Part shown: positions 17,856-28,199 of the stretch, piece after piece | Numbering within the stretch: the first letter of the stretch is position 1 | How the letters are laid out: each line of letters opens with the position of its first letter | From: Calothrix sp. CSU_2_0 | Lineage (GTDB): Bacteria > Cyanobacteriota > Cyanobacteriia > Cyanobacteriales > Nostocaceae | Length of the DNA stretch: 64,000 nucleotides | Reading direction: 5' to 3' | NCBI GenBank assembly: GCA_012034595.1 | Contig: JAAUPE010000003.1 | Location: forward strand, 1-64,000 | The notes under the pieces: generated by a model | What the model was told of the DNA's origin: nothing | Databases searched by the model: none | What the model saw: only the letters and a program-made list of their open reading frames with translations | Program-made: the position numbers and the translations under genes

Positions 17856-17955
17856 AGAACCCACGAAGTCGGGTTCCTTTCCCCACAAACAACCTCCCAC
17901 TCAGTACGACTAACTTAGTAACCCGACTTCTAACCCCACGCAAAAACCCCAAATA
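17856..17955 (-). repeat. Dispersed palindromic repeat A, copy 4
   Basis: GAAGTCGGGTTCC near 17865 and AACCCGACTTCTAACCCCACG near 17920-17940, ending CAAAAACCCCAAATAACC as the reverse of copy 1. It begins 11 bases after the murG stop and may act as its terminator. Confidence 0.8.
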
Positions 17956-17995
17956 ACCTATATATAATTTTTTTTAAATTATGCTTAAAAAATGA

Positions 17996-18244
17996 ATGAT
18001 TTGTATTCTTAAAGATGCAATTTTTTCAGATGCTTTACTAAAAGATGTAAAATTTATCAATTGCCAAATGGATAATGTTGCACTTACTAATGCTAAATTT
18101 AATCATACAGATTTTCGCGGTTCTCAGATAGAAGGATTACAAATTAACATTAACCAACTTCAAGGTGCGATCGTGGATATATTTCAAGCTGGTTATATCC
18201 TACAACGGTATGCAAATGTTGTAGTCAAAGCTATTGATGAATAA
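17996..18244 (+). CDS. Short pentapeptide-repeat fragment
   Basis: 82 residues with four or five A(D/N)LxX-type repeats (KDAIFSDALLKDVKFINC, TNAKFNHTDFRGSQ) followed by a C-terminal tail. Whole pentapeptide proteins are usually over 150 residues, so this is probably the 3' part of a decayed gene; an overlapping ATG at 17991 runs into a stop at once. No ribosome site is evident. Function unknown. Confidence 0.45.
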   Translation: MICILKDAIFSDALLKDVKFINCQMDNVALTNAKFNHTDFRGSQIEGLQININQLQGAIVDIFQAGYILQRYANVVVKAIDE

Positions 18245-18433
18245 ATATGATAAAAATTTCATCCTGAACCAAAAGCATTAATATCTCGTTAAATCATTCC
18301 TTCCTCTGATAGGGGAATTTGGCTATTTTAATACGAGTTTGATGCGTAGATGCGATCGCGTAGCTTGTGGTTCCACATCGCTTGGCTAATATCTTGACTA
18401 ACGTAAAATATATGAGAAGTAATAAATTACACA

Positions 18434-18670
18434 ATGCTGGAAAATAAATCTATTAATGTCTGGAATTATAAACCTTGGTGGTGTCAACCTTGGTCTATCT
18501 TACTCACAACTATAATTATAATTAGCGCTAGCTGGTTAATTTTTAAAATCATCTGGTTAACTATCATTGTCGCGATTCCTATGTTAACTTGGATGATATT
18601 TTTTATATTCATTTATCCAAAATTAATCGCTGGCAATGGTGCTTTAAAATCTGAGGAATTAGAAATTTAA
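18434..18670 (+). CDS. Small two-span membrane protein
   Basis: 78 residues. The N-terminus VWNYKPWWCQPWSI is rich in Trp and Pro, followed by two close membrane helices (about 22-42 and 44-64). I recall this N-terminal pattern from a conserved small cyanobacterial family (possibly DUF6737), function unknown; that assignment is from memory. The hairpin at 18701 follows. Confidence 0.65.
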   Translation: MLENKSINVWNYKPWWCQPWSILLTTIIIISASWLIFKIIWLTIIVAIPMLTWMIFFIFIYPKLIAGNGALKSEELEI

Positions 18671-18700
18671 AATTAGGTATTATTCAAATTTCCGTACTAG

Positions 18701-18736
18701 TTTCATATCCCCCAGTCAGAAATCGGGGATATGAAA
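18701..18736. terminator. Bidirectional hairpin terminator
   Basis: TTTCATATCCCC (18701-18712) and GGGGATATGAAA (18725-18736) form a perfect 12-base stem between two convergent genes. Confidence 0.65.
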
Positions 18737-18759
18737 AAACTTACTTTTTCTGCCTTTAC

Positions 18760-20013
18760 TTATCTATTCTTACCATCCCCCAAACTCTTCTCAATTGCTC
18801 CTTCCGTAGTTAATTGTCCCAACGCACCAGTCACCATTAACTTAGGTAAACTTTCAATATCTTGCAATCGCGTCAACTTACTTTCACCTGTAGCGATATC
18901 GCGATGGACAACAACAACCGAAGGTACAATATCAGCACCAAAAGCATCAAGTAAAGCCGGATTATGGGTAGTTACTAAAATATCAATTTGGCGTTTTCGA
19001 CCAATATCAGATAACATTTTTGCCAGTAATTCTGCACGGGAAGGATGTAACCCATTATCAACATCTTCAAAAATTAATTGACTGCGTTCAGGTATTGTTA
19101 AAAGTGCCGTCATAATGGCAAGAAATCTCAATGTACCATCAGACATACTACGAGCATCAATTTCTTGAACTTGTCCATTTGTCCATTCTTCCTCACAATA
19201 TAACATTGCATCGCTAGCATATCTACCAACACGTTCCGACCAAACTTTTAAGATATTTCCCGCAGGTAAACCACGTGCATATTCTGATAGCATATTTTCG
19301 ACTTCTTCCTGTTTGCGCGACGAAAGTCCAGCAATTACACCAGCTAAATTAGAAGCATCGGTTTCCAAAGTTTTAGAAAGTTGCGAAAAATCTCGCATTT
19401 TTGCAGGAATTGGATTGAATATATAGATTTTTTCGAGGTTTTCAATAACGTGATTGACTTCAGAAACATTATCAAGAACGTATGTATTTTTAAAATAGGT
19501 TAGAATCGACTTATTGTTACTAGGTAGCGTCCAGCGTGCATTTTTATAATGGGTAGCAATCTTGAGAATATTTTCGCGATCGCACTTAGAATCGACATAA
19601 CTATTCACAAAATCTCGCTCAAAAATAATTGTTTTTTTATCGCGTTGATACTCACGACAGGTAATTTTTTCTTCAAGAATCATGGCATCAGGTTTTGTCT
19701 CCACCGTTACACTATATAAGTAGTCTATTTGTTCACCTTCACCTTGAACTGATGCCTTCAAAGTAAATTCTGGCTCAGGTTTAAGCGCTGCCCAGCTAAC
19801 ACCACCACGAATAGGAGCAAGTATTTTATCACCTCCTAATGCTGTTTCGATTTGATGTCCATCAACTATACGTTTTAAAAATTCAAATGCTTCGACTAAA
19901 TTTGATTTTCCACTAGCATTTGTACCTACTAAAACCGTAAGTGGGTAAAGCGGTAATTCCGCATAACGAAAACTTTTCCAGTTTTTTAGAAAGAGTCGCT
20001 TGAGCATACCCAC
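18760..20013 (-). CDS. AAA family ATPase of the RecF/SMC-like (AAA_21) type
   Basis: 417 residues of an ABC-like ATPase. Walker A GTNASGKSN (30-38), signature-like SDGTLRFLAIMTALL, Walker B LIFEDVDNGLHP and the switch His in VTTHNPALLD are all intact. Such ATPases often pair with a small DUF4276/TOPRIM-type protein or a nuclease in defence operons. Here no partner follows: downstream is a terminator and a convergent gene. It may be a solitary housekeeping or defence ATPase. Function unknown. Confidence 0.8.
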   Translation of the reverse strand: MGMLKRLFLKNWKSFRYAELPLYPLTVLVGTNASGKSNLVEAFEFLKRIVDGHQIETALGGDKILAPIRGGVSWAALKPEPEFTLKASVQGEGEQIDYLYSVTVETKPDAMILEEKITCREYQRDKKTIIFERDFVNSYVDSKCDRENILKIATHYKNARWTLPSNNKSILTYFKNTYVLDNVSEVNHVIENLEKIYIFNPIPAKMRDFSQLSKTLETDASNLAGVIAGLSSRKQEEVENMLSEYARGLPAGNILKVWSERVGRYASDAMLYCEEEWTNGQVQEIDARSMSDGTLRFLAIMTALLTIPERSQLIFEDVDNGLHPSRAELLAKMLSDIGRKRQIDILVTTHNPALLDAFGADIVPSVVVVHRDIATGESKLTRLQDIESLPKLMVTGALGQLTTEGAIEKSLGDGKNR

Positions 20014-20093
20014 TTCAAAATAAATATTATTTCAATTCTCCCTTGATTTACAAATTAAAACATCTGGGTTTTCCGCAACTTGATTGTAGTTTC

Positions 20094-21161
20094 TCAATTT
20101 TTATCAAAGCTTTCCAATGATTCAACTTTGAATAATCCAGCACGCCATCTATCGGCAAGTTCTTTGATAAAACTAGCTAAAGGTATCGCTACTAACAATC
20201 CAATAATGCCTCCTAGTTTAGCTCCAATTAATAAGGAAATTACGACCCATACGGGATTTAAACCTGTTAAATTACCGAGTATTCGAGGAGCAACAAAGTT
20301 AGAGTTAATTTGGTCAATTCCCACAGCAACTGCAAGCACTTCTACACCTAACCAAAAATTCTGTAAACCTACTAATAAGGCGACAATTATAATACCAATT
20401 GTGGTGCCGAAAGGGAAGAGAGAAAAGAAACCGATAGTCAACCCAAATAACAAAGCTAGAGGTATTTGTAGCAATAAAAATACTAGTATTAACGTAACTG
20501 AAAGAATCGCACCTAATGATGCTTGACCAATAAAATAATTTTGAAAATCTTCACGTAATAATTGTCTAACTTGAGTACTTATATGTGTCGGGAACCATTG
20601 AAAAACACCATCCCAAAGTTTGTCTCCGTTTAATACCATGTAAATTGTTAATACTACTGTTAGCAGTACATTTACCAGCGTCCCAATTGTATCAACAGCA
20701 ATGCTGAGAATTCGACCTGTAAATGTTTGTAATTGACTGGATAAACGGTCTACAACTTGAGTGATTAAACTACTAATATTGATTGGTAACTCTTGTTGCT
20801 TGAGTGCCCAATCTTGAAAAGTTTGCAATTGTTGCGAACCCGATTCGATCCAAGTTGGTAAAGCATTTGCTAGTTCGTAAATTTGTTCGAGAATAAGTGG
20901 TACAAGGGTTATACCTAAAGCCACAACTAAGACAATTGTGAGTAATAAAGCTCCTGCGATCGCGAGTTTTCTTTTTATCCCCTGGCTTTGGAAAAATTCG
21001 ATGGGATAATCAAGGATAAATGCAAGTAAGATTGCAGCAATAAAAATATTAACTAATGGTTGGAAATACTGAATAAATTGTAATAGTACCCAACCATTAA
21101 GAATAGTAAGGGGAAAAGCGATTCCAATACTTAACCATCGAGGTAATTTAGTAAATTGCAT
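20094..21161 (-). CDS. AI-2E/PerM family membrane transporter
   Basis: 355 residues with about eight membrane helices and the large periplasmic-loop region (about 85-150) typical of the family. Conserved signatures are LGNLTGLNPVWVVISLLIGAKLGG and LVAIPLASFIKE. Members export autoinducer-2 or act as Na+/H+ antiporters or permeases. The substrate is unknown. The NUDIX gene ends 12 bases upstream, so the two may share a transcript. Confidence 0.88.
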   Translation of the reverse strand: MQFTKLPRWLSIGIAFPLTILNGWVLLQFIQYFQPLVNIFIAAILLAFILDYPIEFFQSQGIKRKLAIAGALLLTIVLVVALGITLVPLILEQIYELANALPTWIESGSQQLQTFQDWALKQQELPINISSLITQVVDRLSSQLQTFTGRILSIAVDTIGTLVNVLLTVVLTIYMVLNGDKLWDGVFQWFPTHISTQVRQLLREDFQNYFIGQASLGAILSVTLILVFLLLQIPLALLFGLTIGFFSLFPFGTTIGIIIVALLVGLQNFWLGVEVLAVAVGIDQINSNFVAPRILGNLTGLNPVWVVISLLIGAKLGGIIGLLVAIPLASFIKELADRWRAGLFKVESLESFDKN

Positions 21162-21173
21162 CGTGAATTTGAG

Positions 21174-21641
21174 TTAGGAGTTAGGAGTTAGGAGTTGGGA
21201 ATTACGAATAAAATCTTGTAAAATTTTTTGATGTACTGGTCCTAAAGGTCGTTCTTCTTGAGCATTTTGGGAATAAAAAATACCCTGATCAATTTCTTCA
21301 GGTGTTAACAAATCCATATCCCACCCTTCATTAAGAACCAACTGACTAAATTCTACTTCTAGAGGTGCGTAGAAAACATGACGTATGACTTTTTCATCGG
21401 GATAACAACCAAAAAAAGCAAATGTTGAAGGCAAATTATAGCCAATTTCCTCTAAAATCTCCCTTCCAACAGCAATTTCCGGAGTTTCCCCCGGTTCAAT
21501 ATGTCCTCCAAATAAAGCCCAATATCCCGGATAAAGGATAGTAGGAATATTATCGCGCAATTGCATCAGGAACTTGCCATCACGATATAAAATTGCGATT
21601 GCAACAGCTATTTTTTCTCGGTATGTCACAACTTCAGACAT
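21174..21641 (-). CDS. NUDIX hydrolase
   Basis: 155 residues with a full Nudix box, GHIEPGETPEIAVGREILEE then IGY, that binds Mg2+ and cleaves nucleoside diphosphate-linked substrates. The last residues (NSQLLTPNS) are encoded by GTTAGGA-type tandem repeats (21171-21200), so repeat DNA has replaced or extended the C-terminus. The substrate is unknown. It is first in a possible two-gene unit with the AI-2E transporter gene. Confidence 0.88.
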   Translation of the reverse strand: MSEVVTYREKIAVAIAILYRDGKFLMQLRDNIPTILYPGYWALFGGHIEPGETPEIAVGREILEEIGYNLPSTFAFFGCYPDEKVIRHVFYAPLEVEFSQLVLNEGWDMDLLTPEEIDQGIFYSQNAQEERPLGPVHQKILQDFIRNSQLLTPNS

Positions 21642-21702
21642 TTTCTTGTTCTCCTAATTGATAATTCATAATTATTTACTCAATAATACCAAGTCTTAAT
21701 TA

Positions 21703-22086
21703 CTACTTTTCTTCCACATAAATTCCTCCCTGTTCTTGTCCTGCTAAGGGAATACTTTTGTAGCGAAGTTGACCCTTAAAAACAACTTGCGAACCGACAC
21801 GCAAATCAGTTTGATTAGTTAAAACCACAATCGAACCAGTAGAATCCTTTAACTGATAAGCGTGCTTGTTCAATAGGGGTATATGCTTTTCGATTTTGCC
21901 CTGAATATAGACAGTGGAATTCTTTTGCTGTGGTGTCAATTGACGAATTGGCGTAATATTCCCACCAATAGCATTCATACTCGAAATATTGACATTCCCA
22001 CAACCAGCTAACCCTGACAAGAAAACTAAAGCCAGAGTTCTACGAAATAAAAATAAAGAACGGTAAAAAAAATGTACTTGTTCCAT
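21703..22086 (-). CDS. Lipoprotein with probable OB-fold
   Basis: I prefer the start at 22086 (MEQVHFFYRSLFLFRR...), which gives a normal lipoprotein signal: basic residues, a hydrophobic core and the lipobox LAGC, with the modified Cys in SGLAGCGN. The frame is open back to ATG 22128. The mature part (TVYIQGKIEKHIPLLNKHAYQLKDSTGSIVVLT...) has the strand pattern of bacterial OB-fold proteins that bind ligands in the periplasm. Partner unknown. Confidence 0.72.
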   Translation of the reverse strand: MEQVHFFYRSLFLFRRTLALVFLSGLAGCGNVNISSMNAIGGNITPIRQLTPQQKNSTVYIQGKIEKHIPLLNKHAYQLKDSTGSIVVLTNQTDLRVGSQVVFKGQLRYKSIPLAGQEQGGIYVEEK

Positions 22087-22261
22087 AGCACCCCAAATTG
22101 AGATGTGGGATAAATTTAAATTTGACATCAGTATCTATTTTGTCGCTATTTTAGTCGTGCTAGTTTCCAAAAATACCATGCTTTTTAATTTTGGAAATAC
22201 ACTCTACTACTGAGACAACGAATCTGAGAAGATATTTACTCATAGAGAAAAGGCAAGTCAT

Positions 22262-22293
22262 CCCATCCCCAATCCCCAATCCCCAATGCCCAA
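22262..22293. repeat. CCCCAAT heptamer repeat carrying the folD start codon
   Basis: Tandem CCCCAAT units, the last being CCCCAATGCCCAATA, whose ATG at 22286 is the folD start. The same repeat lies at 32770-32800, next to the end of speE. Confidence 0.8.
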
Positions 22294-23167
22294 TACAGCC
22301 AAAATACTTGATGGAAAGGCACTATCTGCCAAAATTCAGCAGGAACTATCCGCAGCAATTACCAAAGTTCAGCCCCAAATTGGACGTTCTCCTGGTTTAG
22401 CTGTACTCATGGTTGGTGATAATCCCGCTTCTGCTGCTTATGTACGGGGAAAGGAACGTGCTTGTCAAAAAGTAGGGATTAATTCCTTTGGCAAGCATTT
22501 CCCCACAAACACAACTCAAGCAGAACTCGAAGCGGAAATTGCCGCACTTAACCAAGACGAACGGGTTGATGGTATTCTAGTGCAATTACCCCTACCCGAA
22601 CACTTAAATTCAGTCGAATTGCTACACAAAATTGAGCCAGACAAAGACGTAGATGGATTACATCCCCTGAATTTGGGAAAACTGGTGCGAGGTGAAGCAG
22701 GTTTACGCAGTTGTACCCCTGCTGGGGTGATGCGGGTTTTAGAAGAATATAAAATAGAATTACAAGGGAAACAAGCTGTAGTCATAGGACGCAGCATTTT
22801 GGTTGGTAAACCCCTTGCCTTAATGCTATTGGAAAAAAATGCCACCGTGACCGTAGCTCATTCGCGATCGCACAACCTCCCATCTATCTGTCAAACAGCA
22901 GATATACTTGTTGCAGCTGTTGGACTTAGTGAACTTATTACCAAGGAGATGGTGAAACCGGGCGCAATTGTGGTAGATGTGGGAATAAATCGCGTAGTTG
23001 ATGCGGACGGCAACAGTCGCTTAATCGGAGATGTCCACTTTGAGTCAGTTTCGAGCGTGGCTGAGTATATTACCCCCGTTCCTGGAGGTATAGGACCTAT
23101 GACTGTGGCGATGTTACTACAAAATACTGTTTCTAGTTACCTCAAAAAATTTGAGATGATGGAATAG
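22286..23167 (+). CDS. folD: FolD, methylene-THF dehydrogenase / cyclohydrolase
   Basis: FolD interconverts 5,10-methylene-, methenyl- and 10-formyl-tetrahydrofolate. The active-site Tyr52 and Lys56 lie in [32 protein letters not shown] and the NADP loop [12 protein letters not shown] follow, ending [13 protein letters not shown]. 293 residues is normal. The start codon lies in heptamer repeat DNA with no clear ribosome site. It is followed by crtE and DUF212, a neighbourhood known in cyanobacteria. Confidence 0.95.
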   Translation: MPNTAKILDGKALSAKIQQELSAAITKVQPQIGRSPGLAVLMVGDNPASAAYVRGKERACQKVGINSFGKHFPTNTTQAELEAEIAALNQDERVDGILVQLPLPEHLNSVELLHKIEPDKDVDGLHPLNLGKLVRGEAGLRSCTPAGVMRVLEEYKIELQGKQAVVIGRSILVGKPLALMLLEKNATVTVAHSRSHNLPSICQTADILVAAVGLSELITKEMVKPGAIVVDVGINRVVDADGNSRLIGDVHFESVSSVAEYITPVPGGIGPMTVAMLLQNTVSSYLKKFEMME

Positions 23168-23350
23168 TTAGTAGTTGGAAGTTAGGAGTTAGAAGTTATG
23201 AGTTGGAAGTTAGGAGTTAGAAGTTATGAGTTAGAAGTTATGAGTTAATAGGAAATACAGAACCCACAACCATTAACAAATAACAATTAACAAATAACCA
23301 TTAACAAATACCCATTAACAAATAACCATTAACAAATACCCAATAACAAT
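23165..23350. repeat. Two tandem repeat blocks between folD and crtE
   Basis: 23165-23250 holds GTTAGGA/GTTATGA/GTTGGAA heptamers. 23272-23350 holds AACAAATAACCATT-type 14-base units. Both are non-coding. Confidence 0.8.
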
Positions 23351-23380
23351 TAATAATCAAAACTCAACTTACTCGCTTAA

Positions 23381-24345
<965 letters not shown>

Positions 24346-24567
24346 GAAACAGGCAAAAGAAAGTATGTATACCGATTAAAAACGGGATAACTCAAAGTCG
24401 TCTTCTAATGTTGAAATAACGTTGAAATATGTATTTTGAAAGATATTCCCAAGACACTTTTTTATCTGTGGTACTTTATTTTGCTGATTTTTTCTCTGTG
24501 GTCGCATCCAACACTTTTTTTCTGACAATGAACACTGCTATTATTTGCTTTCCTTATCTAAAATACC

Positions 24568-25022
24568 ATGCAGGACATAGGCGACATCTTAAATAATCGG
24601 GTGCTGCTAGTTGCCCTAATTGCTTGTTTAATTGCTCAATTTCTTAAACTTGCGATCGAAATCATCAAAAACCGTAAACTCAATGTCCAGGTATTAGTCA
24701 CCACTGGAGGAATGCCCAGTGCCCATTCGGCTTTAGTTACAGCTTTAGCAGCTGGAGTTGGGCAAACATTAGGTTGGCAAACCCCGGAATTTGCACTTGC
24801 AGCGGTTTTTGCCATTATTGTTATGTATGATGCAGCAGGGGTTCGTCAAGCAGCAGGCAAACAAGCACGCATCCTCAACCAATGATAGATGAATTATTCC
24901 AAGAACACCACGAATTTCATGAAGACCGTCTCAAGGAATTACTTGGACATACTCCGTTTCAAGTCATTGCTGGTTCGGCTTTGGGTATCACCATATCTTG
25001 GCTAGCGAGAGCTGCTTATTAA
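24568..25022 (+). pseudogene. DUF212 (divergent PAP2-like) membrane protein, frameshifted
   Basis: DUF212 proteins have four or so membrane helices and the motif TTGGMPSAHSALVTALA, related to acid phosphatase/vanadium-peroxidase folds. The frame ends at a TGA at 24883-24885 after KQARILNQ. The usual remainder (IDELFQEHHEFHEDRLKELL, then GHTPFQVIAG...) continues in another frame to the stop at 25020-25022. One extra A in the AA run at 24881-24882 would join them into about 151 residues, the family length. A substrate is not known. Confidence 0.85.
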
Positions 25023-25100
25023 TTAATTCTACTTATTTAGATTTTGTCAAAAAATAAAATATCCCAATATAGACTTACCAATCGTATCATTCAAAAGTTT

Positions 25101-25123
25101 GGGTGGGGATACCCCACCCCTAC
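25101..25123 (-). repeat. GC-rich dispersed hairpin (GTAGGGG family)
   Basis: GGGTGGGGATACCCCACCCC plus TAC, downstream of the DUF212 gene. Followed by AGTTTGGGATAAA. Confidence 0.75.
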
Positions 25124-25205
25124 AGTTTGGGATAAAAATACTTACAAAAACCCAGTTTTTTTTTACTGGGCTTACATCTGTGTTAATTTTGGTCTCTATA
25201 ATTAA

Positions 25206-25394
25206 CTAATAAAGGAAACTGGGGACTTCTGTACTCGCGGTTGCGCTTGTTTGATTGAATTCAATATTTTCTGATGGTGGTTTTGCCTGTTTGTGCTTCG
25301 GTGTTAGAATCATAGACAAAAATTTCGGTAACACAATACAAGCGATCGCATTTACGGCAGTGAGGAATAGACCATCCAACAATGTCATAGACAA
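25206..25394 (-). CDS. Small hydrophobic protein, paralogue 1
   Basis: 62 residues. An N-terminal membrane segment with FLTAVNAIACIVLPKFLSMI is followed by a polar tail. The neighbouring ORF at 25609 has the same pattern (FLTLASTIACVALPRLISII), so both are probably real members of one small family arisen by tandem duplication. The function is unknown. I recall similar short multi-copy proteins in other filamentous cyanobacteria but cannot name them. Confidence 0.55.
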   Translation of the reverse strand: MSMTLLDGLFLTAVNAIACIVLPKFLSMILTPKHKQAKPPSENIEFNQTSATASTEVPSFLY

Positions 25395-25608
25395 CTCCCC
25401 TTTTGAAGATTAGGTTCTATTTATTAGTTTGCTACAGAATGTTAAATAAGAGTTAGCGAGAATATTCGGAATTAATTCTCTCTATCATCAGCAATAAATA
25501 ACATTTTCCAGCTAAATTCTCTCTCAAGGAGGATGTTTTGATAAATAATTTTAGATTTAGCTGGAAACGTCATGCCTGATTATCTGAAAATCTCCCCCTT
25601 TTATTCAC

Positions 25609-25851
25609 TTATTGGTGCGAGCATTTGCCACAGAAATGCGGGCTAAATTTACATGACGGAGTGTTTGTTAGAGTGTAGGTTGTGCAAAAGGGAAAACTAG
25701 TCACTTCAGAGTTAGCTTTTTGCAAGCTAATAACATGATGTTTTTTGAGTGAATTGCTTCCCATCACTACAATTATTGATATTAATCTGGGTAAGGCGAC
25801 ACAAGCAATTGTACTTGCCAAAGTGAGAAACAAAATATCGATCGAATTCAT
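25609..25851 (-). CDS. Small hydrophobic protein, paralogue 2
   Basis: 80 residues. The first 30 match paralogue 1 in pattern: FLT, four residues, IAC, two residues, LP(K/R), then a Ser-Ile helix end. The C-terminal 45 residues are unrelated to paralogue 1 and carry four cysteines (CTTYTLTNTPSCKFSPHFCGKC), which could bind metal or simply be read-through of non-coding sequence. Confidence 0.5.
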   Translation of the reverse strand: MNSIDILFLTLASTIACVALPRLISIIVVMGSNSLKKHHVISLQKANSEVTSFPFCTTYTLTNTPSCKFSPHFCGKCSHQ

Positions 25852-26180
25852 TGTTAATTACCTCTTAGCGATCGCAGAAAATCAGTAGATTTTAGGTTTT
25901 GGACTTTCAAATCCCAAACAACCTAAAATTCATATGGGAAGAGCGGTCTTTGAGAGGAAGCAACTTGTGCTACCGATTCAATTTAAAGTACTGTCGCTAT
26001 TTAGTTATATAGCTATTTCCTGATAATACTCTACCACAGCATAGAGTTTTCTCGATGCATAAATCAATATTCTCAGAGAAAAATAGAGGGTAGGGACTGT
26101 ATGGTTTTTAGTTAAATATCTTAACTACATAGCGAAATATGCTGGAAGTAAAATATGCTTAATTTTTCAGTGAGGTAGTT
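25852..26180. other. Gene-free stretch upstream of aas
   Basis: No gene or known element seen. It should contain the promoters of the divergent small-protein gene and of aas. GTGAGGTAG lies just upstream of the aas ATG. Confidence 0.5.
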
Positions 26181-28157
26181 ATGGTAAAAACATTTGTCGA
26201 TGCAGGGTTTTTCTCAACCTATACAGAGCAAGAACGTCGCAATGCCAAGGATTTAATTGATTATTCCGACGTGCAAACATTACCGGAGATTTGGTCGATC
26301 GTAGCAAAGCGACATCCAAATATTGTCGCTGTTCGTGACCCCCATGCCAAGCCCGAAGTTGCTTTTACATACAAGCAGCTATATGAAAAAATTCAGTGTT
26401 TCGCAGCTGGTTTGCAAGCTTTGGGTGTGAATCCGGGAAATATGATTTCGTTACTTTCGGATAATTCTCCGAGTTGGTTAATTGCCGACCAAGGAATTAT
26501 GATGGCTGGAGCGGTAAATGCGGTGCGGAGTTCCTTGGCAGAACAGGAGGAATTACTGTTTATTATTGCCAATAGTGGGAGTACAGCTTTGGTATTGGAA
26601 GATTTGAAAACCTTGAAAAAGCTGCGTCAAGGTTTGCAGGAATTACCAATTGAGTTTGTGGTTTTGCTTTCGGAGGAACAACCAGAAAGCGATGACAGTT
26701 TAAAGGTGTTGAATTTTAGTCAATTTATGGAACTTGGCAAGCAGCACAATTTGCAACCCGTCCAAGGTCAACGGGAGGATTTAGCAACTTTAATTTATAC
26801 TTCGGGTACAACAGGTAAACCTAAAGGTGTAATGCTGAACCATGCAAATTTGATGCATCAGGTGACATCCTTGGGGTCAATAGTCACACCAAATCCAGGG
26901 GACATGATTTTAAGTATTCTCCCGACTTGGCACAGTTACGAACGGAGTTGTGAATATTTCTTATTTGGTCAAGCTTGTACGCAGATTTACACAAATTTGC
27001 GGTCAATCAAAGCCGACTTGAAGAAATTTCAACCCAATTATATTATCGCCGTACCGCGTCTGTTGGAGTCGATTTATGAAGGGGTACAAAAGCAGTTTCG
27101 CGAGCAACCTGCCTCAAAACAACGATTGGTAAATAATTTGTTGGGTATCAGCGAGAAATATATTCGAGCTAAACGCATCGCTGAAGGATTAGATTTGGAG
27201 AATTTTCACGCATCAGCTTTGCAGCGCTTGACTGCGAACATTCAAGCAACTGTATTATCACCGTTACATGCTGTAGCAGAAAAGCTAGTTTACGGAAAAG
27301 TTCGGGAAGCGACAGGGGGAAAAATTAAGCAGATGGTTAGCGGAGGTGCTGCATTACCTCCCCACATCGACTTATTTTTTGAGATAGTGGGAGTTGATAT
27401 TTTGGTGGGGTATGGATTAACTGAAACCTCTCCTGTCACCCATGTGCGGCGAAAATGGCGAAATGTCAGAGGTGCTGCCGGACAGCCAGTACCGGGAACC
27501 GAAGTCAAAATTGTTGACCCAGAGACACGCAAACCTTTACCGATCGAAGAAAAGGGTTTAGTGTTGTTGCGAGGACCACAGATAATGCAGGGTTATTATC
27601 AAAACCCAGAAGCGACAGCAAAAGCCATTGATAGTCAAGGTTGGTTTGATAGCGGTGATTTGGGTTGGGTAAGTGAGAACAACGACTTAATTTTAACCGG
27701 ACGCGCCAAAGATACGATTGTATTAACCAATGGCGAAAATATCGAACCGCAACCAATCGAAGATGCTTGTTTGCGATCGCCTTATATCGACCAAATCATG
27801 CTCGTTGGACAAGATCGACGCAGTATTGGTGCTTTAATTGTTCCCAATGTCGAAACCTTGGCAAAATGGGCAGAATCGCAAAATTTGCAACTGTGTATAC
27901 AATCCGACAATGTTACACTGGCAGGCAGTCAAAAAATAAATCTAGAGAGTAAAATTGTCCAGGATTTATTTCGTCAAGAAATGAATCGAGAAGTGCAAAA
28001 TCGTCCTGGCTATCGTCCGGACGATCGCATCAATCAGTTCAGACTAATACTGGAGCCATTTTCGATTGAAAATGGCATGATGACACAAAAGCTGAGTATT
28101 AAGCGACATGTTGTGATGGAACGCTATAGCGATACGATTAACAACATGTTCGCCTAA
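26181..28157 (+). CDS. aas: Long-chain acyl-ACP/acyl-CoA synthetase (AMP-forming)
   Basis: 658 residues of the ANL superfamily. Motifs are LIYTSGTTGKPKGVMLNH (AMP binding), the GYGLTETSP loop, and the hinge DSGDLGWVSENNDLILTGRAKD. Cyanobacterial Aas recycles free fatty acids by ATP-driven activation to acyl-ACP. A long insertion between core motifs (about 290-380) is usual for this family. The YlqD gene starts 42 bases after the stop. Confidence 0.92.
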   Translation: MVKTFVDAGFFSTYTEQERRNAKDLIDYSDVQTLPEIWSIVAKRHPNIVAVRDPHAKPEVAFTYKQLYEKIQCFAAGLQALGVNPGNMISLLSDNSPSWLIADQGIMMAGAVNAVRSSLAEQEELLFIIANSGSTALVLEDLKTLKKLRQGLQELPIEFVVLLSEEQPESDDSLKVLNFSQFMELGKQHNLQPVQGQREDLATLIYTSGTTGKPKGVMLNHANLMHQVTSLGSIVTPNPGDMILSILPTWHSYERSCEYFLFGQACTQIYTNLRSIKADLKKFQPNYIIAVPRLLESIYEGVQKQFREQPASKQRLVNNLLGISEKYIRAKRIAEGLDLENFHASALQRLTANIQATVLSPLHAVAEKLVYGKVREATGGKIKQMVSGGAALPPHIDLFFEIVGVDILVGYGLTETSPVTHVRRKWRNVRGAAGQPVPGTEVKIVDPETRKPLPIEEKGLVLLRGPQIMQGYYQNPEATAKAIDSQGWFDSGDLGWVSENNDLILTGRAKDTIVLTNGENIEPQPIEDACLRSPYIDQIMLVGQDRRSIGALIVPNVETLAKWAESQNLQLCIQSDNVTLAGSQKINLESKIVQDLFRQEMNREVQNRPGYRPDDRINQFRLILEPFSIENGMMTQKLSIKRHVVMERYSDTINNMFA

Positions 28158-28199
28158 AGCCTCCACAATTGCAAACTAACGAGTGAACGTGAAACATTT

